Shown here piece by piece: positions 1 to 8,433 of a stretch of DNA of 64,000 nucleotides. Each line of letters begins with the position of its first letter. The stretch's first letter is position 1. The notes below the pieces were generated by a model. It was not told the DNA's origin, did no database searches, and worked only from the letters and a program-made list of their open reading frames with translations. The stretch is from Lysobacterales bacterium (lineage in GTDB: Bacteria; Pseudomonadota; Gammaproteobacteria; Xanthomonadales; SZUA-5). A program made the position numbers and the translations under genes. The stretch spans positions 1 through 64,000 of the forward strand of contig JALHMH010000023.1 of assembly GCA_022844165.1 (NCBI GenBank), given 5' to 3'.

Positions 1-96
1 CAGCGTAACTGTCGCAACTGAACGTCTTTCCGATCGCCGTGGCGATGCGCATCGCGCTCGGCGAGAATTGTGCTCTTGTGACTAGAAGGGATGCCC

Positions 97-1296
97 ATGC
101 GACTCGCCATTTTTGCGCTGCTGTTCGCCGCCACCGCCCAAGCCGATCCGTATGACGTGACATGGAGCTTGCGTTTCGACGGTAAGTCGAAGACGGCCCA
201 AGGTGCGCTCGTGCTGGGTGAAGGCTCGCAGCAGTTGAAGAGCCTGAGTTTCTCGTTTCCGCCGGCGTATTCGGAGGTGCAGGCCAACGGTACCTTGACC
301 AAGGACGGCAAGCGCCTGATTTGGACGCCGCCAGCGAAGGGCGGACGGATCAGTTGGCGCGTGAAGATCAGCGAGCAGCGTGAGAACGGCACGTATCGCA
401 GCCTGCTGGCGGACGACTGGGCCATTTTTCGCGGCGATCGGGTCTTTCCCAGTGCGAAGGTGAGGGCGATCAAAGGCGCCACGTCGCGAGCGCGGTTGCG
501 CCTGGACCTACCAAAGGGCTGGCATCGCGATACGCCTTACGTGCAGGCCGAGGATGGCACCTTCCGCATCGACGAGCCAGCACGCAGATTCGATCGACCC
601 GTCGGCTGGATGCTGGTGGGCAACATCGGCACCCGCCGCGAAGTCATCGGCGGCACCGAAATCAGCCTTGGCGCGCCAAAAGATGAAGGCATGCGCCGTA
701 TGGACATGCTGGCCTTCTTGAACTTCACGCTGCCAGCGATGAAAGATGCGTTCGGTGTAATGCCAGAAAAGATCCTCATCGCCAGCGCGCCTGATCCCAT
801 GTGGCTCGGCGGTTTGTCCGCGCCCCGCTCGCTGTACCTGCACCTGGATCGGCCGATGGTCAGTGAAAACAACACCAGCACCTTGTTGCACGAACTCACG
901 CACGTCGTCACGCGGATCACCGGCGAAGAGGACAACGACGACTGGCTGGCGGAAGGTCTGGCTGAGTTTTATGCGGTCGAGCTGCTGTATCGCGCAGGCG
1001 GTATGACGGAAACGCGCCATCAGCGCACCATCGACTGGTTGAAGAACTGGGGCAAAAACGTCAAATCGCTCCGCACGGACCGCTCCAGCGCGGAAATTAC
1101 CGCGCGTGCGACGACGCTGATATATGCGGTCGACCGCGAAATCCGGCGCAAGAGCAACGACGCGAAAAACATCGACGACGTGACTCGTCGCCTGATGCGC
1201 GAGCGCAAAGTGAGTACCGCCGAGTTCATCGAAGCCTGCGAAAAAGTGGTGGGCGGGCCGTTATCGTCGCTGAAGACGCCGCTGCTGAAGCCATGA
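97..1296 (+). CDS. Exported gluzincin-like zinc metallopeptidase
   Basis: Probable secreted or periplasmic zinc peptidase of about 399 residues. A signal peptide spans roughly residues 1-16 (Leu-Ala-Ile-Phe-Ala-Leu-Leu core, cleavage after Ala-Gln-Ala). The zinc site is visible as His-Glu-Leu-Thr-His near residues 265-269, followed by a Trp-Leu-Ala-Glu-Gly-Leu-Ala-Glu-Phe segment about 15 residues later that supplies the third, glutamate ligand, as in M1/M61-type peptidases. I start it at the second of two in-frame ATGs because GAAGG lies 7 bases upstream of that one. Its end overlaps the next lipoprotein gene by ATGA, so the two are probably translationally coupled. The substrate is unknown. 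Confidence 0.75.
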   Translation: MRLAIFALLFAATAQADPYDVTWSLRFDGKSKTAQGALVLGEGSQQLKSLSFSFPPAYSEVQANGTLTKDGKRLIWTPPAKGGRISWRVKISEQRENGTYRSLLADDWAIFRGDRVFPSAKVRAIKGATSRARLRLDLPKGWHRDTPYVQAEDGTFRIDEPARRFDRPVGWMLVGNIGTRREVIGGTEISLGAPKDEGMRRMDMLAFLNFTLPAMKDAFGVMPEKILIASAPDPMWLGGLSAPRSLYLHLDRPMVSENNTSTLLHELTHVVTRITGEEDNDDWLAEGLAEFYAVELLYRAGGMTETRHQRTIDWLKNWGKNVKSLRTDRSSAEITARATTLIYAVDREIRRKSNDAKNIDDVTRRLMRERKVSTAEFIEACEKVVGGPLSSLKTPLLKP

Positions 1297-1748
1297 TCCG
1301 AGTTGCCATTTGTGCCGCGCTGTTGGGCGGCTGCGCAATGGTGAATCGATATCAAGCGCCAGACGGCAAGCCCGAGGCGCTGGTGTCGTTCCTGGCGCGC
1401 GATGACGATGCGGGTTGGAGTGGTGCGCTCTATTGGGTCGACCCTGACCGGCCCTGTTCGACAACGCCGAGCATTGCGCTGGTGCAGGGCGAGAGTCGTT
1501 TGGCCGTGTCATCGCCCACTGTGTGGAATCTGCCCATTGAGGCGCGAGACCCGGTGCAATTGCGCGCCGAACTGCGCGCCGATCACGGTCTGCGGATCAC
1601 TTGCAGCGGCGATCTCAAATTCGCTCCTGTGATCAACGCCAGATACAAGATCGAGATCGACGGCACATCAGGCGGATGCCGCATTGTGCTCAGTCAGAAC
1701 AACCAGCCTTTGAGCGTGGGTCGGCCCGGCGATTGCGCGCGGCGTTAG
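1293..1748 (+). CDS. Putative lipoprotein, function unknown
   Basis: A 151-residue protein with a short hydrophobic N-terminus and a lipobox (Leu-Gly-Gly-Cys, Cys14), so it is probably an acylated envelope lipoprotein. I recognise no family in the mature part, which contains several cysteines and looks globular. Its ATG overlaps the stop of the upstream peptidase gene (ATGA), which suggests a two-gene operon and a shared envelope role. A repeat-rich region follows immediately and may act as the operon's end. Confidence 0.7.
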   Translation: MIRVAICAALLGGCAMVNRYQAPDGKPEALVSFLARDDDAGWSGALYWVDPDRPCSTTPSIALVQGESRLAVSSPTVWNLPIEARDPVQLRAELRADHGLRITCSGDLKFAPVINARYKIEIDGTSGGCRIVLSQNNQPLSVGRPGDCARR

Positions 1749-1787
1749 CAGCTTTCAGCCTCCGTGTCCGCAAGACACAAATCAAGC

Positions 1788-1812
1788 GTCGGCGGTCTGA
1801 GGCGAGGCCTTA
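1788..1812 (+). repeat. Tail fragment of the CTAG-bounded structured repeat
   Basis: These bases match the last 25 bases of the full repeats elsewhere (the GGTCTGAGGCGA.GCCT hairpin end) with one base changed in the hairpin. They abut directly on the CTAG that opens the full copy at 1813, so two elements are joined head to tail here. The preceding 39 bases after the lipoprotein stop show nothing recognisable. Confidence 0.65.
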
Positions 1813-2054
1813 CTAGAGTCCTTGACGAAGCCGGATCTGTACATTTGAGTCAAATTTTCTGCGGAGCGTCTTTGGTGTTTGCAGCCCCATGAGTCATGGG
1901 GGTGAGACTCGGCGCTGACACGCCGCAGGCGTGTGCCGAGTCGAACGCCCGGCGGATGCGCCGCTGGGCCGGAAATGCGAAGCGCGGGGTTGTGGCGAGT
2001 ACGTTGCCGGACGAAGCCAGCAATGCTCAGCGGTCTGAGGCGAAGCCTCACCAG
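1813..2054 (+). repeat. CTAG-bounded structured repeat, copy R2 (full length)
   Basis: The copy opens with CTAG at 1813-1816 and ends with CCAG at 2051-2054. Visible hairpins in order: CCCCATGA/TCATGGGG (1885-1892/1894-1901); GACTCGGC/GCCGAGTC (906-913/935-942 of kb 1) enclosing ACACGCC-GCA-GGCGTGT; GCCCGGCGG/CCGCTGGGC near 1947-1970 with one G-T pair; and the terminal TGAGGC-GAA-GCCTCA (2036-2050). The last bases form the stop codon of the minus-strand hydrolase gene at 2048. Similar copies lie near 25.4, 40.4, 46.7, 48.3 and 52.5 kb. I see no coding potential that is shared between copies. Confidence 0.85.
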
Positions 2055-4123
2055 GAACAAGCGACGCCGCGCATCGTCGTCAGCCGTTGCATGGCGACAC
2101 GCGCTTTGCCAAAACCTGGCTCGGTGGCGCTGTAATCGACGACGATGCGATTGCAATCGATGCGCTCGACGACGATGTTCCCCCAGGGATTTTGTACAAC
2201 ATCTGCGGCGCTGAATGCGGCGCCAAAACGCGTGCCGATCGGTCTTGTGACGTCGAATCGGAGATTCGAGCCACTCGCGCTGCCGGTGCCGAGCAACCAA
2301 ACCGGCGCTCCGTTCGACGCGAAACTAAACCAGGTGAGAAATGCGCGCCCATCGTCCTGAACCTGGATCTGGAGGCCCCGGCCCGGTTTGTCGGGCTCGT
2401 ACCACGTGCCGCTAAAGCCGGCCTGAGGGACAGGAGTTGTCGCCGCGGTTTCGCCCGGACAGGTGTGGTTTGCGACTCGCGTCAAGCGCGTGAGCGGGCG
2501 ACGCGACGAGTCAAACGGCGCAGCAGCGGTCACCCGCTGCTCGCCGCCACCACAGCGCGTCAAAACGGCATCGAAACGGCCCAGCGCGACATCGCTCAGG
2601 CTCGACGGATCGAAGTCGCTGCCAAAGCGCCCGCCGCGTTTGCCCACCATCGCATCGACAACGATCTCTCCTTGATCTCCCGTGCGCGCCAGCCCCGTAA
2701 ACCAGGCTTGCTGATCGCTGCTGCCAACGGCTGGGTAGGTAAAAAACGTGACCAATGCGCGGCCGTCCGGCAGCGCCTCGACAACCAGACCTTCACCAGA
2801 CCGCGCCGGGTCGAACCAAAGGCCGCTCAGGCGCGAATCGATGGCACCGCGAGTCTCGTTGCGCGGTTTGAGCGCTGTGTCTAACGAGGGTGCCGCAAAG
2901 GGCGCGTAGCGGCATTCACCCAAACTGGCATTGGCATTGCGTTCGCGAGAGCACTCAGCCCGCACAGCAGCGGTATCCGGGCGCGGCGCGCCAGCGACCC
3001 AGCGTGTCAGCGCGCTCCAGCCGCCGAGCAGCTCGGCATTGCTATAACCACAGTGCGATGGCTGGGTCTCGACAACAAAGGCCTGCGACCACTGGGTGTT
3101 CGGCAGCTTGCCCTCCAAGGCACGCGCGTTAGCGGGCACGACCAGCCCGTCTCGAGTCGTATGCGTGGTCAGCACTTTGGCCGTCACACCTTGACCGGTG
3201 GGCGTGAACGCACGCCAAAGATCGAGTGCCGCAAAGGGATCGGCAACCACGCGGCGCACGTTTTGCTGCACCGAAGATTCAGGGTAAATCACGATGTTGT
3301 TGCCAATGGCCGCACGGCCGCCGAGTTTGGCGCCGCTGCGATACATCTCGCTCAGGCCCCAGGTGGCATAGAACATGTTTTCGAGAAAAAAATCATCATC
3401 GACGCCAGTGGCAACCCGCAGCCGCGAGTACCGATCGCGCATGCCGCTGGTCTGCAAAAAACTCGACAGCCCATAGCCAGTGCATTTGCCGATGCGCAGC
3501 GCCAGTTCGGCGCCATCCAGGGTGTCGAAATCGTCGATATCATCGGCCTTCAAAATGTAAGGCAATGCACTGTCGCCGCTGGGCAATTCGCCGCCGGTCA
3601 CGTTGTCGCACACCGCATCGTATGCCAGCCGGATGTCCATGGCCTGATGCCAGACGCGCGATCCGGCGAGCGGCGCGCAGATGCTGTACACGCCGGCCAC
3701 TGGTGCGCCCAAGTCGCTCTGCTCAGCCAGCTGCAATGCCACCAGCCCGCCCATCGAGCCGCCAACGGCCAACAACCGCCCCGGTGCACCGACGCGAGTC
3801 GCAAATGCAGCGACCAATTCGCGATTGTCCCGCTGCGCCGCAAACAGCGCCCAGCCACGCTGGCTGAAACTCGATGCGGCGATGGCATATCCGTCGGCCA
3901 ACATGCGCTGGCGCAGCGGAATGGGACCCAGGCTCGGCTCATTGTCCGGCAGGTCGGCATCGAAACCATGGTTGTAGACCACCAGCCCATCGCCTGCTCG
4001 CCAACCGTCGGGGATCTGCGCGATGTAATACGCGCCGCTGGCGGTCTGTCCACGGATTTCAGTAGCGGCTTCAGCGCTGCTTGCCACGAGCAGCAGAAAG
4101 GCCGCAATCACTCTCAGATACAT
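2048..4123 (-). CDS. Exported alpha/beta hydrolase with two C-terminal beta-repeat domains
   Basis: About 691 residues. A signal peptide (residues 1-20) precedes an alpha/beta hydrolase domain with the nucleophile elbow Gly-Gly-Ser-Met-Gly-Gly (Ser123 from this start). After about residue 430 come two related modules that begin Ser-Gly-Leu-Trp-Phe-Asp-Pro-Ala-Arg-Ser-Gly-Glu-Gly and Ser-Gly-Thr-Trp-Tyr-Glu-Pro-Asp-Lys-Pro-Gly-Arg-Gly, a repeat I associate with exported proteins of this bacterial group. The substrate cannot be read from sequence; an esterase or peptidase is likely. ATG 4123 is chosen because GAGG sits 6 bases upstream; a GTG lies two codons earlier. The last codons (Cys-Ser-Trp-stop) run into the repeat at 2054. 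Confidence 0.75.
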   Translation of the reverse strand: MYLRVIAAFLLLVASSAEAATEIRGQTASGAYYIAQIPDGWRAGDGLVVYNHGFDADLPDNEPSLGPIPLRQRMLADGYAIAASSFSQRGWALFAAQRDNRELVAAFATRVGAPGRLLAVGGSMGGLVALQLAEQSDLGAPVAGVYSICAPLAGSRVWHQAMDIRLAYDAVCDNVTGGELPSGDSALPYILKADDIDDFDTLDGAELALRIGKCTGYGLSSFLQTSGMRDRYSRLRVATGVDDDFFLENMFYATWGLSEMYRSGAKLGGRAAIGNNIVIYPESSVQQNVRRVVADPFAALDLWRAFTPTGQGVTAKVLTTHTTRDGLVVPANARALEGKLPNTQWSQAFVVETQPSHCGYSNAELLGGWSALTRWVAGAPRPDTAAVRAECSRERNANASLGECRYAPFAAPSLDTALKPRNETRGAIDSRLSGLWFDPARSGEGLVVEALPDGRALVTFFTYPAVGSSDQQAWFTGLARTGDQGEIVVDAMVGKRGGRFGSDFDPSSLSDVALGRFDAVLTRCGGGEQRVTAAAPFDSSRRPLTRLTRVANHTCPGETAATTPVPQAGFSGTWYEPDKPGRGLQIQVQDDGRAFLTWFSFASNGAPVWLLGTGSASGSNLRFDVTRPIGTRFGAAFSAADVVQNPWGNIVVERIDCNRIVVDYSATEPGFGKARVAMQRLTTMRGVACSW

Positions 4124-4370
4124 CGCCACCCTCGTTGCTCCGCTCCCGGACTGATTTGAACATCACCTGCCGCGAAGGCGAGTGATCTCCTGCGTTGCTG
4201 GCTGGCATACCGCCGGCCTTGACGATGCACGGCCATGGATCGCGTTCGAATTGGCGGCCGCGCCGCGACCAAGTGTATCGCCGATCGTGGTTGAGCATGG
4301 CATGAACATACAAGAACAACGCACCACAACGTCGCGCGTATGGTCGAACGCGGTGCAATGGTGAGGGGTG

Positions 4371-4412
4371 CCAGGAACAGACGGAACTGTCGCGCTATCG
4401 CGCGACCCACGA
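4371..4412 (+). repeat. REP-like palindromic element, copy 1
   Basis: GTCGCGC-TATC-GCGCGAC (4389-4406) is a 7-bp stem with a 4-base loop, preceded by GGAAC and followed by CCAC. The same layout occurs at 20431-20480 (reverse) and 20566-20604. It lies in the 336-base gap between acnD and the downstream hydrolase gene, both on the minus strand, so it would be transcribed as an RNA hairpin after acnD. I see nothing else in that gap. Confidence 0.6.
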
Positions 4413-4459
4413 ATGTGTCGAGCTCGCCGGTCGTTGCCCGTCTGCGTGAGAAACAGCGT

Positions 4460-7066
4460 TCATGCGGCCTGCGCGAGGAAATCCTGCGCGAAGCGCTGCA
4501 GCACGCCGCCCGCCGCATAGATCGAGACTTCTTCAGCGGTGTCGAGACGGCAGCGGACCGGCACATCGAAACTCGAGCCATCGCGGCGGGTAACGCGCCA
4601 CGTGAGCGCCGCACGCGGCGCCGGTGTGCCGAGCACGGCGTAAGTTTCGGTGCCCTCGAGGCCTAAGCTCAGTCGTGTGGTGCCAGGCTCGAATTCGAGC
4701 GGCAAAACGCCCATACCGACGAGGTTGGTGCGATGGATGCGCTCGAAGCTCTCGGCGACGATGGCTTCCACGCCCGCGAGGCGCACACCTTTCGCGGCCC
4801 AATCGCGCGAGCTGCCCTGGCCGTAATCGGCGCCGGCGATGATGCACAGCGGCTGGCCGCGCTGCATGTAGGTTTCGATCGCTTCCCACATGCGCATGAC
4901 CTGTCCTTCGGGCTCCACGCGCGCCAACGAACCGCTGCGCACCGAGCCATCGTCCTTACGCACCATCTCGTTTTTAAGTGTCGGATTGGCGAAGGTCGCG
5001 CGCTGCGCGGTCAAATGATCGCCACGATGTGTGGCGTACGAGTTGAAGTCTTCTTCGGGCAGTCCCATGCGCGCCAGATACTCGCCCGCGGCGCTATCGA
5101 GCAGGATGGCGTTCGATGGCGACAAATGATCGGTGGTGATGTTGTCCGGCAAGATCGCCAGCGGGCGCATTCCGCTCAAGCTTCGCGGCTTCGCCAACGC
5201 GCCTTCCCAGTACGGCGGGCGGCGGATGTAGGTGCTCATTTCGCGCCAGTCGTACAGCGGCTTGGCTGCTAATCCGGCGTCGATGGGACGGCGGAACATC
5301 GGCTCATAGACGGCGCGGAACTGCTCGGGTTTCACCGCGCTGGCAACCAGCGCATCGATCTCGGCGTCGGTCGGCCACAAATCCTTGAGCAGGATCGGCG
5401 AGCCGTCGCTGCGCAAACCGAGCGCGTCTTTTTCGATATCGAAACGCACCGTCCCGGCAATGGCGTAGGCAACCACCAACGGCGGCGAGGCGAGAAAGGC
5501 CTGTTTGGCGAACGGATGAATACGACCATCGAAATTGCGATTGCCGCTCAGCACCGCCACCGAATACAGATCGCGCTCGACGATTTCCTTTTGGATGACC
5601 GGATCCAGCGCGCCGGACATGCCGTTGCACGTGGTGCAAGCAAACGCAACGATGCCGAATCCGAGCTGCTCCAACTCGCTCTTTAAGCCGGCTTCTTCCA
5701 GATACAACGAGACCGCCCTGGAGCCCGGCGCGAGTGAGGACTTGACCCACGGCTTGCGCTTCAAGCCCAGCGCATTGGCTTTCTGCGCGAGCAGCCCGGC
5801 TGCAATCACGTTGCGCGGATTGGAGGTGTTGGTGCAGCTGGTGATCGCGGCGATGATCACGGCGCCATCGGGCATCCGGCCGCTGGCCTCCTGGGCGCGC
5901 GCGGCGGCCAGGTTTCCGGCAATACCCTTACTGGTCAGATCGCTCGTCGCCAGCCGCGCATGCGGGTTTGACGGCCCAGCCATCGTCCGCACCACGCTCG
6001 ATAGATCGAAGTGCAGTGTGCGCGGGTACTGCGCATTCGCGAGTGCATCCGACCACAGGCCTGCGGTCTTCGCATAGGTCTCGACCAGCCGCACCTGTTC
6101 ATCGCTACGCCCGGTCAAACGCAGATAGTCGAGCGTATTCTGATCGATGAAGAACATCGCCGCGGTGGCGCCGTATTCGGGCGCCATGTTGGAGATCGTC
6201 GCACGATCGCCCAAGGTCAGCGCGGCTGCGCCGGGCCCACGGAATTCGAGATACGCACCGACGACTTTCTGCTGTCGCAAAAAAGCGGTTAGCGACAGCA
6301 CGACGTCAGTTGCGGTGATGCCCGGCTGCGGGCGACCGCTCAGCTCCACGGCGATGATGTCCGGCAGGCGCATCCATGAGGCGCGACCGAGCATCACGTT
6401 CTCGGCCTCCAGGCCACCCACGCCAATGGCGATCACGCCGAGCGCATCGACGTGCGGCGTGTGGCTGTCGGTGCCAACGCAGGTGTCCGGATAGGCGACG
6501 CCGTTCTCGACGCCGATCACCGGGCTCATTCGCTCCAGATTGATCTGGTGCATGATCCCGTTGCCCGGTGGAATCACATCAACATTGCGGAATGCGCGTT
6601 TGGTCCAGTCGATGAAGTGAAAACGATCGTCGTTGCGGCGATCTTCAATCGCGCGGTTTTTCGCAAAAGCGTTGGGATCGTCGCCGCCATGTTCCACCGC
6701 CAGCGAGTGATCGACGATCAATTGCACCGGCACCACCGGATTGACCTGCGCCGGATCGCCGCCTTGCTCGGCAATCGCATCGCGCAATCCGGCCAGATCA
6801 ACCAGCGCCGTCTGGCCCAGAATGTCGTGACACACCACGCGCGCCGGATACCACGGAAAATCCAAATCCTGGCGGCGCTCGATCAGCTGCATCAGTGCTG
6901 CATTCAAGCTCGCCGGATCGGCGCGGCGCACCAAGTTCTCGGCCAGTACGCGGCTGGTGTACGGCAGCGTCTCATATGCGCCATGCTTCAGCGTATTCAC
7001 GGCCTCTCGGGCGTCGAAAAAGTCGAGCGAAGTGCCGGGCAGCGGTTGGCGGAAAGCCGTGTTCAT
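4460..7066 (-). CDS. acnD: Fe/S-dependent 2-methylcitrate dehydratase (AcnD type)
   Basis: Aconitase-superfamily enzyme of about 868 residues, the usual AcnD length. In the methylcitrate pathway for propionate, AcnD dehydrates 2-methylcitrate, usually with the isomerase PrpF. The sequence shows the aconitase [4Fe-4S] cysteines (Ser-Cys-Thr-Asn-Thr and Ala-Cys-Thr-Thr-Cys-Asn) and the Asp-Ser-His-Thr-Pro-His region. The N-terminus (Phe-Arg-Gln-Pro-Leu-Pro-Gly-Thr) and Ala-Arg-Val-Val-Cys-His-Asp-Ile-Leu-Gly-Gln-Thr are typical of AcnD rather than AcnA or AcnB. The start is ATG 7066; a GTG 17 codons upstream is open but lacks family similarity. No prpB, prpC or prpF is adjacent, so it may also serve as a general aconitase. 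Confidence 0.85.
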   Translation of the reverse strand: MNTAFRQPLPGTSLDFFDAREAVNTLKHGAYETLPYTSRVLAENLVRRADPASLNAALMQLIERRQDLDFPWYPARVVCHDILGQTALVDLAGLRDAIAEQGGDPAQVNPVVPVQLIVDHSLAVEHGGDDPNAFAKNRAIEDRRNDDRFHFIDWTKRAFRNVDVIPPGNGIMHQINLERMSPVIGVENGVAYPDTCVGTDSHTPHVDALGVIAIGVGGLEAENVMLGRASWMRLPDIIAVELSGRPQPGITATDVVLSLTAFLRQQKVVGAYLEFRGPGAAALTLGDRATISNMAPEYGATAAMFFIDQNTLDYLRLTGRSDEQVRLVETYAKTAGLWSDALANAQYPRTLHFDLSSVVRTMAGPSNPHARLATSDLTSKGIAGNLAAARAQEASGRMPDGAVIIAAITSCTNTSNPRNVIAAGLLAQKANALGLKRKPWVKSSLAPGSRAVSLYLEEAGLKSELEQLGFGIVAFACTTCNGMSGALDPVIQKEIVERDLYSVAVLSGNRNFDGRIHPFAKQAFLASPPLVVAYAIAGTVRFDIEKDALGLRSDGSPILLKDLWPTDAEIDALVASAVKPEQFRAVYEPMFRRPIDAGLAAKPLYDWREMSTYIRRPPYWEGALAKPRSLSGMRPLAILPDNITTDHLSPSNAILLDSAAGEYLARMGLPEEDFNSYATHRGDHLTAQRATFANPTLKNEMVRKDDGSVRSGSLARVEPEGQVMRMWEAIETYMQRGQPLCIIAGADYGQGSSRDWAAKGVRLAGVEAIVAESFERIHRTNLVGMGVLPLEFEPGTTRLSLGLEGTETYAVLGTPAPRAALTWRVTRRDGSSFDVPVRCRLDTAEEVSIYAAGGVLQRFAQDFLAQAA

Positions 7067-7144
7067 GAGTGCGATCGCGTTGCGGGGAGCCGGTGGAGAT
7101 GATAAGCATGCTTGCACCCGGCGTATGTCACTTCGCGGACACGT

Positions 7145-7600
7145 CTATTGGCTAATCGATTCACGCATCGCCAGGCGCTTCTCGATTGCTGCATGCAGCC
7201 AGGGCAGCAGCAGCGGAAGACCAAACTGCAGCAGCGAGACTTCGCCCAACTGGGACTTGATCAAGAACGACTGCAGCAGACTGGTTTGCGAAAGCACGGT
7301 CGCCGTGAAGGCCAGTGCAACTCCGACGGACGACCATCGCCATGCGCGCGAACTTGTTTGCAGCAATGCCCGGCGTCCACCGAAGAAGAAAGCGCTCGTC
7401 AGTTGCCAGCCGAACCAAAGGCAGGGCGCGCACAGCAGCAGGACCAAAGCCACCGGGGCCGCATCTAACGACGGCTGCTCGACGATTGCAGCAAGTATGT
7501 AGAAGCTTGCTGCGAGATACAGCAAAGACAGCGGCATCAGCAGCAGCAGAATCTGTATGCCCATCAGGCCGCGACTGATAGGTTGCTTAGAGCCACTCAT
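7145..7600 (-). CDS. Small integral membrane protein, unknown function
   Basis: A 151-residue hydrophobic protein with about four predicted membrane spans (Leu/Ile/Val-rich blocks near residues 10-35, 45-65, 80-100 and 120-140) and no recognised domain. Its ATG overlaps the stop codon of the upstream endopeptidase-like gene as ATGA, so the two are almost certainly co-translated. It might support export or anchoring of that enzyme, but this is inference only. Confidence 0.65.
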   Translation of the reverse strand: MSGSKQPISRGLMGIQILLLLMPLSLLYLAASFYILAAIVEQPSLDAAPVALVLLLCAPCLWFGWQLTSAFFFGGRRALLQTSSRAWRWSSVGVALAFTATVLSQTSLLQSFLIKSQLGEVSLLQFGLPLLLPWLHAAIEKRLAMRESISQ

Positions 7601-8268
7601 CGGCACGGTATCCGGAAGTCGATATGGATGTGTTCGTCGTGGCGCACCCAGGCCTGGCGCTTGGAGAAGACCAGGTTTCGCCTGAGGTATGCGCCGCGCT
7701 GTGCCCTGAACAGGTGGCTCTGTAGCGGCACTTCGAAGATGACACGTTCGATCGGCACGCCGTGCCGTATAGCCGCACGATGAAGCGCATACAGCAATTG
7801 CCCCAGCGCATCGAAGTCGATGGTGAAATCGCCATATTGTCCGCGGTCATCGAATTCGATGTCATAGCCAAATCGATTCGTCGCCAGCAGCGGAAGCAAA
7901 GCCGGTTTGCCATCGCGCAGAACGGGTACCATGATGTCGACCGACAGCCCGTTCTGGTGCGTGCGATGGGGGTAGAACGGACCGCCTCTGCGCCAGCCGG
8001 TTTCGGCGTACACGAATTCGACACCCGGTGTTGCGCGAGCCGCTTCGCCAAAGGCATCCAGAAGTACATCGCTCACTCGACTGTGGACGTAGGTTCGACC
8101 CATGCCCCAGCCGAGCATGCTATAGCTTCGGAAGTTCTCGCCGCGCAGCGGCAGACGTGCCCCGTTCTCCAGCCGGCCCTTGGCGGGTGTACCGAAGCAC
8201 CGACTTTCCGATGCTAACGTCGGGCCACCGGCCAGGAACATGCACAAAACAACGATGGCAATTCGCAT
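7597..8268 (-). CDS. MepA-like (M74) penicillin-insensitive murein endopeptidase
   Basis: A 223-residue exported protein with signal peptide (residues 1-19, Gly-Gly-Pro-Thr-Leu-Ala-Ser). It keeps the LAS/M74 zinc pattern: His104-x-x-Gly-x-x-x-Asp111 and a distal His213-x-His215-x-Asp-Phe. In MepA these residues bind zinc and cleave D-Ala-meso-DAP cross-links in peptidoglycan, so a periplasmic wall-remodelling role is likely. It is somewhat shorter than E. coli MepA. ATG 8268 is preceded by AAAGG at good spacing; open frame continues upstream without signal-peptide logic. The gene overlaps the downstream membrane-protein gene by four bases. Confidence 0.75.
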   Translation of the reverse strand: MRIAIVVLCMFLAGGPTLASESRCFGTPAKGRLENGARLPLRGENFRSYSMLGWGMGRTYVHSRVSDVLLDAFGEAARATPGVEFVYAETGWRRGGPFYPHRTHQNGLSVDIMVPVLRDGKPALLPLLATNRFGYDIEFDDRGQYGDFTIDFDALGQLLYALHRAAIRHGVPIERVIFEVPLQSHLFRAQRGAYLRRNLVFSKRQAWVRHDEHIHIDFRIPCR

Positions 8269-8433
8269 CAGCAGGCCTTTGTAGAGCGCACCCGGCTTTG
8301 GCGATGATAAGCACGCAGCCCGTCGCCGCGCAGACGCGATTCGTCGCAGCCGGCCGTCACCCATCTCTCGGCACTCGTTTTGCCAGACAACGCCGGTCAA
8401 TCTAAGCGTCATCAGATCGATCGAGATTGTTCC

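Noticed and set aside
1..96. A gene fragment at the left edge
   Set aside because: The 96 bases before the first CDS show no recognisable coding or regulatory signal apart from the ribosome binding site.
1788..2054. Reading the structured repeats as integron attC sites
   Set aside because: They carry hairpins and sit between genes, but I see no consistent core sites, no integrase gene and no array of promoterless cassettes.
3053..4159. A 368-residue open frame on the plus strand
   Set aside because: It is antisense to the alpha/beta hydrolase, which has a signal peptide and catalytic serine. The antisense translation is rich in His, Arg and Gln without domains.
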